Source of the DNA: an uncultured Synechococcus sp.
GTDB lineage: Bacteria > Cyanobacteriota > Cyanobacteriia > PCC-6307 > Cyanobiaceae
Assembly (NCBI GenBank): GCA_913050105.1
Contig: CAJWZN010000013.1
Span: 1-17,733, forward strand
DNA: 17,733 nucleotides
Direction of reading: 5' to 3'
In this document: piece after piece, positions 6,855 to 14,108 of the stretch
Position numbering within the stretch: the stretch's first letter is position 1
Layout: each line of letters begins with the position of its first letter
The notes under the pieces: model-generated
Database searches by the model: none
Told to the model about the DNA's origin: nothing
What the model saw: only the letters and a program-made list of their open reading frames with translations
Made by a program: the position numbers and the translations under genes

Positions 6855-7160
6855 TCACCGCATGTCGATGGCATTCAGCCTCTGACGAAACGTGCCGGGT
6901 GTTTCGCTCTCAGAGGGAGGATCAGGTTCAGGTGTTGTTGCGGGTAAATCCGACGAAACGTTCTGAGTTCTGCGAGGGCCACCTCCACGACGACCGAATC
7001 GGGAACCGGAGCCGGGCATCTTCAGCTCACCTGTGGCTTGATCCCGGTTAAGACCTCGCTTGATGAGGTCATTCTTGAGCTGATTCAGCAGGCGAAAATG
7101 ACCTGTTGAGCTGTACTTCCGCAGCAAAGCTGGGTCCCAGTTCATCCCGTGGTTTTCCAT
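6855..7160 (-). CDS. Small conserved-looking hypothetical protein
   Basis: I do not recognise a functional family. The ORF encodes 101 residues. The N-terminal third is compact and helix-prone with Trp-Asp-Pro-Ala-Leu-Leu-Arg-Lys-Tyr-Ser followed by Gly-His-Phe-Arg-Leu-Leu-Asn-Gln-Leu; I have an impression that similar starts occur in other marine picocyanobacteria. The rest is a basic Gly/Arg stretch (about 50-65) and then a Pro/Ser/Glu/Thr tail, probably disordered. The basic N-terminal part followed by an RGG-like patch would suit nucleic-acid binding, but that is inference only. Two in-frame ATGs at 7160 and 7145 are possible. It lies 40 nt upstream of the tRNA on the same strand and diverges from the peroxiredoxin gene. 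Confidence 0.6.
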   Translation of the reverse strand: MENHGMNWDPALLRKYSSTGHFRLLNQLKNDLIKRGLNRDQATGELKMPGSGSRFGRRGGGPRRTQNVSSDLPATTPEPDPPSESETPGTFRQRLNAIDMR

Positions 7161-7277
7161 GGGGATGATCCTATGAGGTGGAGCATTTAAGGCCGTGATA
7201 AATTGGCCCTAACTGGAAGTCGGATCGACTTTAGATAAGCGTTCCGATGTTCTGTTCCGTTTCATCAAACAACAGCC

Positions 7278-7880
7278 ATGACTGACACAGGTTGCCTGCG
7301 CGTGGGCCAGAAGGCCCCTGATTTCACAGCGACTGCTGTGGTTGATCAGGAATTCAAGGAGATCAGCCTGTCGCAATATCGCGGCAAGTACGTCGTTCTG
7401 TTCTTCTATCCGCTCGATTTCACCTTCGTTTGCCCAACCGAAATCACTGCATTCAGTGATCGTTACGCTGATTTCTCCAGTAAGAACACTGAAGTTTTAG
7501 GTGTTTCTGTCGACAGTCAGTTCAGCCACCTGTCCTGGATCCAGACCGCCCGCAATCAGGGTGGAATTGGTGATATCAACTATCCCCTGGTTTCTGACCT
7601 GAAGAAAGAGATCGCTACGGCTTACAACGTTCTTGACGATGCTGAAGGCGTTGCTCTGCGTGGCTTGTTCATCATCGATCCAGATGGTGTGATCATGCAC
7701 TCGACAATCAACAATCTGCCTGTTGGTCGTAACGTCGACGAAACTCTTCGTGTTCTGCAGGCGTTCCAGTACGTGCAGTCCAACCCTGATGAGGTCTGCC
7801 CTGCGAACTGGACTCCCGGCGAAGCAACCATGAAGCCTGATCCCGTTGGTTCCAAGGAATATTTTTCTTCAATCGGCTGA
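7278..7880 (+). CDS. Typical 2-Cys peroxiredoxin
   Basis: A 200-residue thiol peroxidase (AhpC/Prx1 class) that reduces H2O2 and alkyl hydroperoxides with thioredoxin electrons, likely in the cytosol. The peroxidatic site is Phe-Val-Cys52-Pro-Thr-Glu within Pro45-Leu-Asp-Phe-Thr-Phe, and the resolving Cys174 is in Glu-Val-Cys-Pro-Ala-Asn-Trp. Gly-Gly-Ile-Gly at 95-98 and Tyr-Phe at 195-196 correspond to the GGLG and YF motifs of overoxidation-sensitive eukaryotic-type enzymes, as in plant and cyanobacterial 2-Cys Prx. The gene stands alone: 117 nt separate it from the divergent hypothetical gene. A TAGATA hexamer at 7232-7237 could be a -10 box but has no recognisable -35. A strong terminator follows 29 nt after the stop. 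Confidence 0.95.
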   Translation: MTDTGCLRVGQKAPDFTATAVVDQEFKEISLSQYRGKYVVLFFYPLDFTFVCPTEITAFSDRYADFSSKNTEVLGVSVDSQFSHLSWIQTARNQGGIGDINYPLVSDLKKEIATAYNVLDDAEGVALRGLFIIDPDGVIMHSTINNLPVGRNVDETLRVLQAFQYVQSNPDEVCPANWTPGEATMKPDPVGSKEYFSSIG

Positions 7881-7909
7881 TCTGAACTCCAGCGGTTCCA
7901 GATCTATCC

Positions 7910-7940
7910 CCCCGTTGTCTGAAGACAACGGGGTTTTTTT
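7910..7940 (+). terminator. Rho-independent terminator of the peroxiredoxin gene
   Basis: A perfect 10-bp stem CCCCGTTGTC (7910-7919) / GACAACGGGG (7924-7933) with loop TGAA is followed at once by seven T (7934-7940). It lies between the peroxiredoxin stop and the convergent ftsH stop at 7953. On the minus strand the T-run precedes rather than follows the stem, so it should act for the plus strand only. It is the only textbook intrinsic terminator I see in the window. Confidence 0.93.
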
Positions 7941-7952
7941 ATGGAATGGCAT

Positions 7953-9686
7953 TCAGGCCAGTCCTGCCAGCAGCATGAAGCGATCGTGATGAAGCGTTTC
8001 CTCTTCGATCAACGCTTCAACCAGACGATCCATGACTGCTCGTCGCGGGCTGAGAAGAGCGACAGCTTGGTCGAGCGATTGCTTGGCCAGAGCACGGATG
8101 CTTTCGTCGATCGCCGTCCCAGTGCTTTCGGCGTACCCAGGACGCTGACTGAACCAGTCACGGCCCAGGAACACCTCGGTACCTGGACCTTCGAGGGCCA
8201 CTGGACCAAGACCTGAGAAGCCGAAACGGGTCACCATTTCCCTCGCCAGCTGGGCCACCATCTGCAGATCACCGCTGGCTCCCTGGGTGATCTCCAGAGG
8301 TCCAAACACCACGATCTCAGCAGCACGGCCACCGAGAGTCACCACCAGATCTGCTCGACAGGATGCTTTGGTGATGAGGCCTGAATCAAGCTTCTCCTCG
8401 TCCGGCATGAACCGGGTGTAACCACCCGCGGCTCCCCTGGGCAAGATGGTCACCTTGTCGAGCTTGTTGGCATCGGGCAGCAATGCCGCCACCAAGGCAT
8501 GACCGATTTCGTGGTAGGCGATCAAGCGTTTCTTTGCGCTGTCCTGCAACGGTCTGGCGCTGAGCCCCATGGTGATCCGTTCGAGGGCTCCCTCAAGCTG
8601 ATCATCGGTGATGAAATTCCGTTCTTGTCGCGCTGTGAGAATCGCGGCCTCGTTCATCAGGTTGGCAAGCTCTGCTCCTGAAAAACCCGGCGTTCGTTGC
8701 GCCCATTGATCCAGATCCACTGAAGAGTCAAGGGGTCTTGTGCGGGCATGCACCGCGAGAATTGAGGACCTCCCCTTTCGATCAGGGAGACCCACATCGA
8801 TACGACGGTCGAAACGTCCGGGCCTGGTGAGCGCGGCATCGAGTACATCAGCACGGTTCGTTGCCGCCAGAAGAATCACGCCGGAGTTCTCTTCAAAGCC
8901 ATCCATTTCAGTGAGCAGTTGATTCAGGGTCTGCTCACGCTCATCGTTCCCCCCGCCGATCCCTGCACCGCGCTGTCTTCCGACGGCATCGATCTCATCG
9001 ATGAAAATGATGCATGGGGCCTTCTCCTTGGCTTTGCGAAATAAATCACGAACCCGGCTGGCGCCAACGCCAACAAACATCTCGACGAATTCCGAGGCGG
9101 CCATCGAAAAGAACGGCACACCCGCTTCCCCTGCAATCGCGCGCGCCAGGAGAGTTTTTCCTGTTCCAGGAGGTCCAACAAGCAGGACGCCGCGTGGAAT
9201 TTTCGCTCCGAGTCGAATGAAGGTTTCGGGCTGCTTGAGAAAGGTCACAACCTCCTCGAGTTCCTGCTTGGCATCGTTGATGCCAGCCACATCCTCGAAA
9301 CGCACCTCAAGATCGTCCTGGGGTTTGACTTTCGGTTGACTGCGAGCGAATCCAAGCGCCTTGTTCGCGACCTGTGCGGAGCGTCGTAAGAGGAACGACA
9401 AACCGATCACAACGATCAAGACCAAGCCAATATTTCCCAGAAGCCCCGCCATGGCTTGTTCCTGGCGGATGTCCTTCACCGTGAGAGGTGTGGCGGAGGA
9501 TTCGGCGGCACGCAGAATCTGCTGGTCGTTCAGGAAAATGCCGACTGTTCTTCTCGTCCCATCTGGAAAGATGGCCACCACTTCGCGTCGTGCCGGCACA
9601 AGTTCGAGTGACGCGATATCGCCACTGCGGATTTGTTCCAGCAGCTGGGAATAGCTGAGATCAGAGGGTTGGGACACAAACGGCAC
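7953..9686 (-). CDS. ftsH: ATP-dependent zinc metalloprotease FtsH, lacking the first transmembrane span
   Basis: A 577-residue membrane AAA+ protease that degrades membrane and soluble proteins, including damaged photosystem II subunits in cyanobacteria. Order of parts: FtsH extracytoplasmic domain at about 10-75 (Ser-Tyr-Ser-Gln-Leu-Leu start), a single hydrophobic span at about 84-100, AAA domain with Walker A Gly-Pro-Pro-Gly-Thr-Gly-Lys-Thr (171-178), Walker B Ile-Ile-Phe-Ile-Asp-Glu (226-231), arginine finger region Arg-Pro-Gly-Arg-Phe-Asp-Arg (288-294), then the M41 protease with His392-Glu-x-x-His396 and third zinc ligand Asp473. All catalytic residues are present. The usual N-terminal span before the extracytoplasmic domain is missing. 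The start is GTG 9686; the frame stays open only to 9761, with no ATG and no hydrophobic stretch in that extension. Confidence 0.93.
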   Translation of the reverse strand: MPFVSQPSDLSYSQLLEQIRSGDIASLELVPARREVVAIFPDGTRRTVGIFLNDQQILRAAESSATPLTVKDIRQEQAMAGLLGNIGLVLIVVIGLSFLLRRSAQVANKALGFARSQPKVKPQDDLEVRFEDVAGINDAKQELEEVVTFLKQPETFIRLGAKIPRGVLLVGPPGTGKTLLARAIAGEAGVPFFSMAASEFVEMFVGVGASRVRDLFRKAKEKAPCIIFIDEIDAVGRQRGAGIGGGNDEREQTLNQLLTEMDGFEENSGVILLAATNRADVLDAALTRPGRFDRRIDVGLPDRKGRSSILAVHARTRPLDSSVDLDQWAQRTPGFSGAELANLMNEAAILTARQERNFITDDQLEGALERITMGLSARPLQDSAKKRLIAYHEIGHALVAALLPDANKLDKVTILPRGAAGGYTRFMPDEEKLDSGLITKASCRADLVVTLGGRAAEIVVFGPLEITQGASGDLQMVAQLAREMVTRFGFSGLGPVALEGPGTEVFLGRDWFSQRPGYAESTGTAIDESIRALAKQSLDQAVALLSPRRAVMDRLVEALIEEETLHHDRFMLLAGLA

Positions 9687-9825
9687 GCCACCAGGTTTTG
9701 CAGTCGTGGATTCAGCGATTGCTGATGTTCCTGAACACGTCAGATCTGCACTGAAATGAGATTAGCGATTTGACTCAGGGCATCATCACAAAGGAGAATC
9801 CCCCTTTGGAGTTGATTAGGCGTTC

Positions 9826-10002
9826 ATGGCCGTTCCGAAGAAGAAAACATCCAAGGGCAAGCGCAACCAGCGCCATGCCACCTGGAAGGCCAAGGCAGCT
9901 GTCGCTGCCCAGCGCGCCATGTCGATTGGTAAGTCTGTGCTGAGTGGCCGAGCTCAAGGATTTGTCTATCCCGTGGCCGAAACAGACGACAGCGAATCCT
10001 GA
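9826..10002 (+). CDS. rpmF: 50S ribosomal protein L32
   Basis: A 58-residue ribosomal protein, too short for many ORF callers. It begins Met-Ala-Val-Pro-Lys-Lys-Lys-Thr-Ser-Lys, the hallmark N-terminus of bacterial and plastid L32, followed by the Arg-His-Ala-Thr-Trp segment at 16-20. The C-terminal half is of the cysteine-free type: there is no CxxC zinc pair, as in chloroplast/cyanobacterial L32. The gene is monocistronic between the divergent ftsH (139 bp upstream) and the convergent glyK, whose stop lies only 2 nt away. The upstream region holds CAAAGG/CCTTTG (9789-9808), which may fold, but its role is unclear. Confidence 0.95.
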   Translation: MAVPKKKTSKGKRNQRHATWKAKAAVAAQRAMSIGKSVLSGRAQGFVYPVAETDDSES

Positions 10003-10004
10003 AA

Positions 10005-10952
10005 TCACGACCTGACCCGGAGATGACGGAGCCGTCGTTCCGGGTCCACCTCAAGACAAACATCAGCTTCGATCCGTCTGAAGCTCTGCTCTGGAATGGC
10101 AGAGGAGATCATGCGAATGAATCCGTGCAAAGCCGCTGGGCTTAACCCAGTGCCGCGATCGCGCTTCATCTGTTGTTCCTGTTGAAGTTTCCAGATCTGT
10201 GGTGAAGTCCACTCCAGGGTCAGAAGCTGCCAGAGGCTATCGATCTGATTCCACACAGGGATGTAGTTCCTCAATGCCCGTTGCACGAGTCTTCGAGCAG
10301 CTTGCTCCTGGTCCGTCAGGGGGGGGGTTAACCCACAGGTCGTCTCTGGAACGCTGACGTTGTCACCAACCGGCTTGATGCCGACAAACCAACCTTCCAG
10401 CACCAACACATCTGCGGAGCAGATACGCCATCCACTTCGATCACCTCGGCCCTGGCGCAGAGCTTTATCGAACAACGGGTGGCGAACATCCTTGCCGGCC
10501 TTCCAACATTGAATTGTGGTGTTCAGGAGGTCAAGCTCATGACTGCCCGGCAGCGCACGGGGCACACCCCAGGGGTTGCCTCGCATGCTGCGGTCGAGCT
10601 CGGTGGCAGAAAAGTAGAAGTCATCGATCGACACCACCTGAAGTGAAAGACCCAGGTGGGCCGCCGCGGCTTCGAGCCAACGACCGAAGCTGGTCTTTCC
10701 GCAGCCTGGCAGGGCACTCAAACCCATTAGCCAACGCTGTCCTTGATGGCGTTGCACCTCGGTCAATATCGGAAGGCCAAGACTCCACAACCAGTCGCTC
10801 CGGGCACCATCAGGCCAGATGTGGGATGTGGTCTCAACAACACCTGTGACTTTCCACGCGTTTTCCCATGCAACGGGATCGTCGATCCCCAAATGTCTCA
10901 GCAGGAGCTCCTGATCCTCGTTGGGGAGATCGCGACGACCCTCAGGATCCAA
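10005..10952 (-). CDS. glyK: D-glycerate 3-kinase (plant type)
   Basis: A P-loop kinase of the plant/cyanobacterial GLYK family that converts D-glycerate to 3-phosphoglycerate, the last step of the photorespiratory C2 cycle. Numbered from TTG 10952 (315 aa), the nucleotide loop is Gly77-Leu-Ser-Ala-Leu-Pro-Gly-Cys-Gly-Lys86-Thr. Further matches to plant GLYK are Ser-Ile-Asp-Asp-Phe-Tyr, Gly-Ser-His-Glu-Leu-Asp, Gly-Arg-Gly-Asp-Arg and Leu-Glu-Gly-Trp-Phe-Val-Gly. The start is uncertain: no ATG or GTG precedes the P-loop in frame, and TTG codons occur at 10952 and upstream inside ycf20 (as far as 11087). I chose 10952 because it overlaps the ycf20 stop by only 11 nt. It is the last gene of the cbbY-ycf20-glyK operon and converges on rpmF. 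Confidence 0.85.
   Translation of the reverse strand: MDPEGRRDLPNEDQELLLRHLGIDDPVAWENAWKVTGVVETTSHIWPDGARSDWLWSLGLPILTEVQRHQGQRWLMGLSALPGCGKTSFGRWLEAAAAHLGLSLQVVSIDDFYFSATELDRSMRGNPWGVPRALPGSHELDLLNTTIQCWKAGKDVRHPLFDKALRQGRGDRSGWRICSADVLVLEGWFVGIKPVGDNVSVPETTCGLTPPLTDQEQAARRLVQRALRNYIPVWNQIDSLWQLLTLEWTSPQIWKLQQEQQMKRDRGTGLSPAALHGFIRMISSAIPEQSFRRIEADVCLEVDPERRLRHLRVRS
10014..10046. repeat. Inverted repeat in the 3' end of glyK, just after rpmF
   Basis: GACCCGGA (10014-10021) pairs with TCCGGGTC (10039-10046). Inside, GACG (10025-10028) pairs with CGTC (10033-10036) around loop GAGC, giving 12 bp interrupted by a small internal loop. It starts 12 nt after the rpmF stop and is embedded in the last codons of glyK on the other strand. 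No T-run follows on plus. On minus it is followed by a short TGATTTC. It could serve as a weak bidirectional terminator or a 3' stability stem. Confidence 0.55.
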
Positions 10953-11280
10953 CTTTGAATGCCTCCAACACCACGGCGTAAACAAAGCCGATTCGTAGGT
11001 TGTCCAACAGTCGCCAGTGCAACGGAACAAAGTTTTTGCACAGGCTCTGTCTGAGGAAAACAAGAAGTTCGCAAACAGCCAGAGCAATCAATGCAGTGGC
11101 TGTGCGGGACTGAACAACGTTCGCCAGATAGTCGGTGAGGGTGCTGGCACTGAAAAAACCGAGCAGCAGGGCGATCACTCTCAGGCTGATCAACCACCAG
11201 GGGCCCACAACCGTTTCGGCAACGATGCGACCCAAGCCTTTCTGAACCTTTGAAAGCCGGGTGCGTTGCAACGAGCTCAT
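10942..11280 (-). CDS. ycf20: Ycf20-like membrane protein (DUF565)
   Basis: A 112-residue protein of the Ycf20/DUF565 family, found in cyanobacteria and plastids. Plant and algal members are linked to non-photochemical quenching, but the biochemical role is not known. The typical core is present: a basic N-terminus with Gln-Arg-Thr-Arg-Leu, a Pro-Trp-Trp-x-Ile-Ser-Leu lead-in, hydrophobic span 1 at about 31-49 with Leu-Leu-Gly-Phe-Phe, and span 2 at about 60-76. A further amphipathic or hydrophobic C-terminal part runs from 95 to 110. It starts in an ATGA overlap with the upstream cbbY-like gene and overlaps glyK downstream, so the three are surely one transcript. Confidence 0.78.
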   Translation of the reverse strand: MSSLQRTRLSKVQKGLGRIVAETVVGPWWLISLRVIALLLGFFSASTLTDYLANVVQSRTATALIALAVCELLVFLRQSLCKNFVPLHWRLLDNLRIGFVYAVVLEAFKVGS

Positions 11281-12029
11281 CCCCGCTGATCAAGAAGAGA
11301 TCTCAGGTACTCCACCGTTACTTTCGCTCCAGCGCAAGGGGGACCTGCCAACTGATGCATGGGCCTGTCTAAATCTCCAAGGTGGTCAAACACAGCAGCA
11401 GCCTCGGTGAAACTCGCTTCAAGCTGCTCCTCCCAGGGAGACGGCGTCAGCAAACAGCTGAGTCCTGCAGCCCTTGACGCCCTGAATCCCGCTATCGAAT
11501 CCTCGATGGTGAGGATCGAGGCCGCCGGATACCCACTGCGGCGATGTGCCTCCAAGTAGCCGTCGGGAGCTGGTTTACCGCTGTGGACATCATCAGCGGT
11601 CACGATTCCGCTGAAGTGGCGCTCAAGCCCTTTCTGGCCTGAAAACAAGGCTTCCACGGAAGCGCGACCACTGGAGGTGACAATCCATTGATCAACTCCC
11701 TGCTTGTTCAGCTCAGCCAGCATTCTGTCCACGCCCGGACGAATCCGGATTGCTCCGTCCAAGGCACGTTGGCGGTAGTGGACTCGCTTGCGATCACGGA
11801 TTTGATCGATCTGCTCGACGCTCAGTTCCATGCCAAGACTCATGGCGTAATGCTGCACCCGCCGTTTGCCACCAGGAATGGCAAGTAGGTCTGCATAAAG
11901 AGTTTCATCCCAGGAAAAGGGCAGATTCAGGTCCTGAAAAGTTGCGTTGAATGCCGGACGGTGGCCATCCATTTCCGTGTCGGCCAGAGTGCCGTCGACA
12001 TCCCAGAACACCGCCTGCAATGAAGTCAT
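11277..12029 (-). CDS. cbbY: HAD-superfamily phosphatase, CbbY-like (probable xylulose-1,5-bisphosphate phosphatase)
   Basis: A 250-residue HAD hydrolase with a helical cap. The nucleophile motif is Asp10-Val-Asp12-Gly-Thr-Leu; motif II is Thr118-Ser-Ser; the motif III Lys152 is in Ser-Gly-Lys-Pro-Ala-Pro-Asp; the motif IV acid pair is Glu176-Asp177-Ser. The cap has Asp-Thr-Glu-x-Asp-Gly-His-Arg-x-Ala-Phe-Asn (17-28) and Leu-Leu-Ala-Ile-x-Gly-Gly-Lys-x-Arg (48-57), which I recognise as the plant-type CbbY pattern. CbbY hydrolyses xylulose-1,5-bisphosphate, an inhibitory misfire product of Rubisco. Its operon with glycerate kinase, a photorespiratory enzyme, fits this role. Only 34 bp separate its ATG from the divergent recJ. 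HAD substrates are hard to assign, so the specificity is inference. Confidence 0.78.
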   Translation of the reverse strand: MTSLQAVFWDVDGTLADTEMDGHRPAFNATFQDLNLPFSWDETLYADLLAIPGGKRRVQHYAMSLGMELSVEQIDQIRDRKRVHYRQRALDGAIRIRPGVDRMLAELNKQGVDQWIVTSSGRASVEALFSGQKGLERHFSGIVTADDVHSGKPAPDGYLEAHRRSGYPAASILTIEDSIAGFRASRAAGLSCLLTPSPWEEQLEASFTEAAAVFDHLGDLDRPMHQLAGPPCAGAKVTVEYLRSLLDQRG

Positions 12030-12063
12030 GCTGAGCGGGAAAGCGCGGTCACAATGCTGACTG

Positions 12064-13968
12064 ATGACCGCTACCGATTCGCATCAGTGGGTTCTGCCGA
12101 CCGTGGTGGAGTTCCAGCCTCTCCAGGAGATCGATCTCCCGTTACCACTCAGAGCCATGTTGCGTCGGCGTGGGTTCGACCGCGCTGAGGTTGATGACCT
12201 GATTCATCCCCAGGAGTTGCCTGATCCCTGCATCGATTTTCCGGATCTGGAGCGGGCGGTTGAGCGGGTCTGTCAAGCCTGTGCCGAACAGGAAGCCCTT
12301 GCTGTCTGCGGTGATTACGACGCCGATGGCATGACCAGTACAGCGTTGCTTCTGCGAGCCTTCCAACCGCTCGGAGCTCGCCCTAAAGCGGCGATCCCCT
12401 CTCGCATGGACGAGGGCTATGGCCTCAACCCTGCCATGGTCAATCGTCTTCATGCAGAGGGCATTCGCCTCCTGGTCACCGTTGACAACGGGGTTGCAGC
12501 AAGAGAAGCCCTCGAACGTGCCCAAGCGCTGGACATGGATGTGATCGTGACCGATCACCACACGATTCCTGTTGATCGTCCCCCGATGACGGCTTTGCTG
12601 CATCCAGCGACAACCCCTGAAGGATCTCCTTATCGGGGGCTTGCCGGTGTTGGTCTGGCCTACGTGCTGGCCATCCGTGTGGCTCAGCAATTGGATCGGA
12701 TTGATTCAGTTCAGGTGGCACGTGATCTGTTTTGCATTGGCACCGTTGCCGACATGGCGCCATTGACCGGCGCCAACCGTCGCTGGTTGCTGGAGGGACT
12801 GAGCAGTCTTCACAGGAGCGAGGCGGAAGGCATCAAAGCTCTGCAACGGCTTGCCGGCCTTGGGGATCGTCAGCTCAACGCAGACGACATCGGTTTCCAA
12901 CTGGCGCCGCGCATCAACGCAGTGGGCCGACTGGGTGATCCCGCTCTTGTGGTGGACCTGTTGACCGAATCGGATCCGGCTCAGGCCATGGCGCTCGCTC
13001 GGCGCTGTGATGACTACAACCGCCAGCGAAGGGAGCTCTGTGACGCGATCGAGGCGGAGGCCATCGCGCTGCTCGAGGCGGAGCAAGTCGACTGCATTCC
13101 ACCCTTCCTGCTTCTGGCACAAAGTCACTGGCATCACGGTGTGATCGGCATCGTTGCTGCCCGATTGATGGAACGTTTCCACCGTCCGGTGGCGCTTCTC
13201 GCCGGCGATGGAGCTGGGCAGATGCGAGCTTCGGCACGATCACCTCAGGGTTTCGCCCTTGATGAGGCCTTGAACAAGTGTTCTGATCTGCTTCTGCGCT
13301 ACGGCGGTCACCCTGCGGCGGGGGGATTCACCATCGCTGCACAACATGTTCATGCGCTTCATGAACGGCTGAATGAACTGGCTCAACCTTGGCTGGACCA
13401 ACAGGGAAGGGGACGTCCACTCCGTCCGGAAGCTTGTCTGCGGCTGAACCAGGTGAACTGGGACCTTTGGTCAGCCATGGAAAAGCTGCAACCGTTTGGT
13501 ATCGGTCATTCCGCACCACTGTTCTGGTCGCGGGCCTGTCGAGTCAAGGACTGGAGAACTCTCAACGGAGGCCATCTGAGCCTCATACTCGCTCAAGAAG
13601 AAACGGAGCGCCGGGCCATTGCTTGGCGTTGTTTGCCGTTGCAGCCCATGCCCGATCTGGTTGATGTGGCCTATGAACTCAACGTGAATTTATGGAAAGG
13701 AGAGAGACGGCTTCAGCTGACTCTCAAGGCTCTGCGAGGGCATCAAGAGGGATGTCGGATCAGTCGTGGCGAGCGCCGATACAACGTGAGCATGGAAACC
13801 CCTTGTGAAGACAGAGTGAACTTCAGCCTTTGCAACAGCTCTTCAGAGGTCCTGAAAGCCCACTGGTCTGAAGAATCTGGTGTCGACAGCAGCGACCAAC
13901 GTGCGGTTCATCCACAGATCCAAACATTGCTCTGGGAAGCCGCTCTTAGCCTGGGATTAACCCCATGA
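12064..13968 (+). CDS. recJ: Single-stranded-DNA 5'-3' exonuclease RecJ
   Basis: A 634-residue DHH-family exonuclease used in recombination and mismatch or base-excision repair. Catalytic motifs are intact: Gly83-Asp-Tyr-Asp-Ala-Asp-Gly89 (motif I), Val-Asp140-Asn-Gly, Thr-Asp164-His-His166 (the DHH motif), Val-Ala-Asp230-Met, Pro-Arg-Ile-Asn-Ala-Val-Gly-Arg (282-289), and the DHHA1 motif Arg412-Tyr-Gly-Gly-His-Pro-Ala-Ala-Gly-Gly421. An OB-fold follows from about 452 with Gln-Pro-Phe-Gly-Ile-Gly-His (476-482). About 60 residues beyond the OB-fold (from about 570) form a polar tail of unknown role. It diverges from cbbY across 34 bp and ends 4 nt from the convergent psb30 stop. Confidence 0.93.
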   Translation: MTATDSHQWVLPTVVEFQPLQEIDLPLPLRAMLRRRGFDRAEVDDLIHPQELPDPCIDFPDLERAVERVCQACAEQEALAVCGDYDADGMTSTALLLRAFQPLGARPKAAIPSRMDEGYGLNPAMVNRLHAEGIRLLVTVDNGVAAREALERAQALDMDVIVTDHHTIPVDRPPMTALLHPATTPEGSPYRGLAGVGLAYVLAIRVAQQLDRIDSVQVARDLFCIGTVADMAPLTGANRRWLLEGLSSLHRSEAEGIKALQRLAGLGDRQLNADDIGFQLAPRINAVGRLGDPALVVDLLTESDPAQAMALARRCDDYNRQRRELCDAIEAEAIALLEAEQVDCIPPFLLLAQSHWHHGVIGIVAARLMERFHRPVALLAGDGAGQMRASARSPQGFALDEALNKCSDLLLRYGGHPAAGGFTIAAQHVHALHERLNELAQPWLDQQGRGRPLRPEACLRLNQVNWDLWSAMEKLQPFGIGHSAPLFWSRACRVKDWRTLNGGHLSLILAQEETERRAIAWRCLPLQPMPDLVDVAYELNVNLWKGERRLQLTLKALRGHQEGCRISRGERRYNVSMETPCEDRVNFSLCNSSSEVLKAHWSEESGVDSSDQRAVHPQIQTLLWEAALSLGLTP

Positions 13969-13972
13969 CCCT

Positions 13973-14080
13973 TCAGAGGGCACCACGGCGATAGAAAAGG
14001 ATGAAGATCACAGCAGGGCCAGCCAACGTGATCATGGCGAGGGCCGCGAAGTTGGCGATCAAATGGAAATCGAAGCCCAT
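13973..14080 (-). CDS. psb30: Photosystem II protein Psb30 (Ycf12)
   Basis: A 35-residue single-span protein, too short for most ORF callers. The sequence starts Met-Gly-Phe-Asp-Phe-His-Leu-Ile, then a hydrophobic span (about 10-29) containing Ile-Thr-Leu-Ala-Gly-Pro-Ala-Val-Ile, and ends Tyr-Arg-Arg-Gly-Ala-Leu. This matches the Ycf12/Psb30 pattern 'span with S/A-G-P-x-V-I, then R-x-G-x-L at the C-terminus'. Psb30 is a small subunit near cytochrome b559 in the photosystem II core and stabilises it under high light. It converges on recJ with a 4-nt gap and is divergent from the YkgJ-like gene, with 93 bp between. Only a weak 4-bp CCCT/AGGG stem lies at its 3' end. Confidence 0.88.
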   Translation of the reverse strand: MGFDFHLIANFAALAMITLAGPAVIFILFYRRGAL

Positions 14081-14108
14081 GTCCGGAAAACGCTTACGCA
14101 GGTCGAAT

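Noticed and set aside
7203..7237. Possible sigma-70-type promoter of the peroxiredoxin gene (TTGGCC ... TAGATA)
   Set aside because: The spacing between hexamers is far too long, and no -35 match lies at the proper distance from TAGATA, so it was kept as a remark only.
9789..9808. Hairpin CAAAGG/CCTTTG in the rpmF leader as an L32 autoregulatory structure
   Set aside because: Only six base pairs with an 8-nt loop; no clear overlap with the ribosome-binding region next to the ATG at 9826.
12142..12690. Long minus-strand open frames opposite recJ (and similar ones opposite lptC, prx, ftsH and zam)
   Set aside because: Their translations show no domain, are biased as expected for the antisense of high-GC coding sequence, and lie wholly within strongly supported genes.
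13969..13980. CCCT-TCAG-AGGG stem as terminator for recJ or psb30
   Set aside because: The four-bp stem is too short and no T-run follows on either strand.
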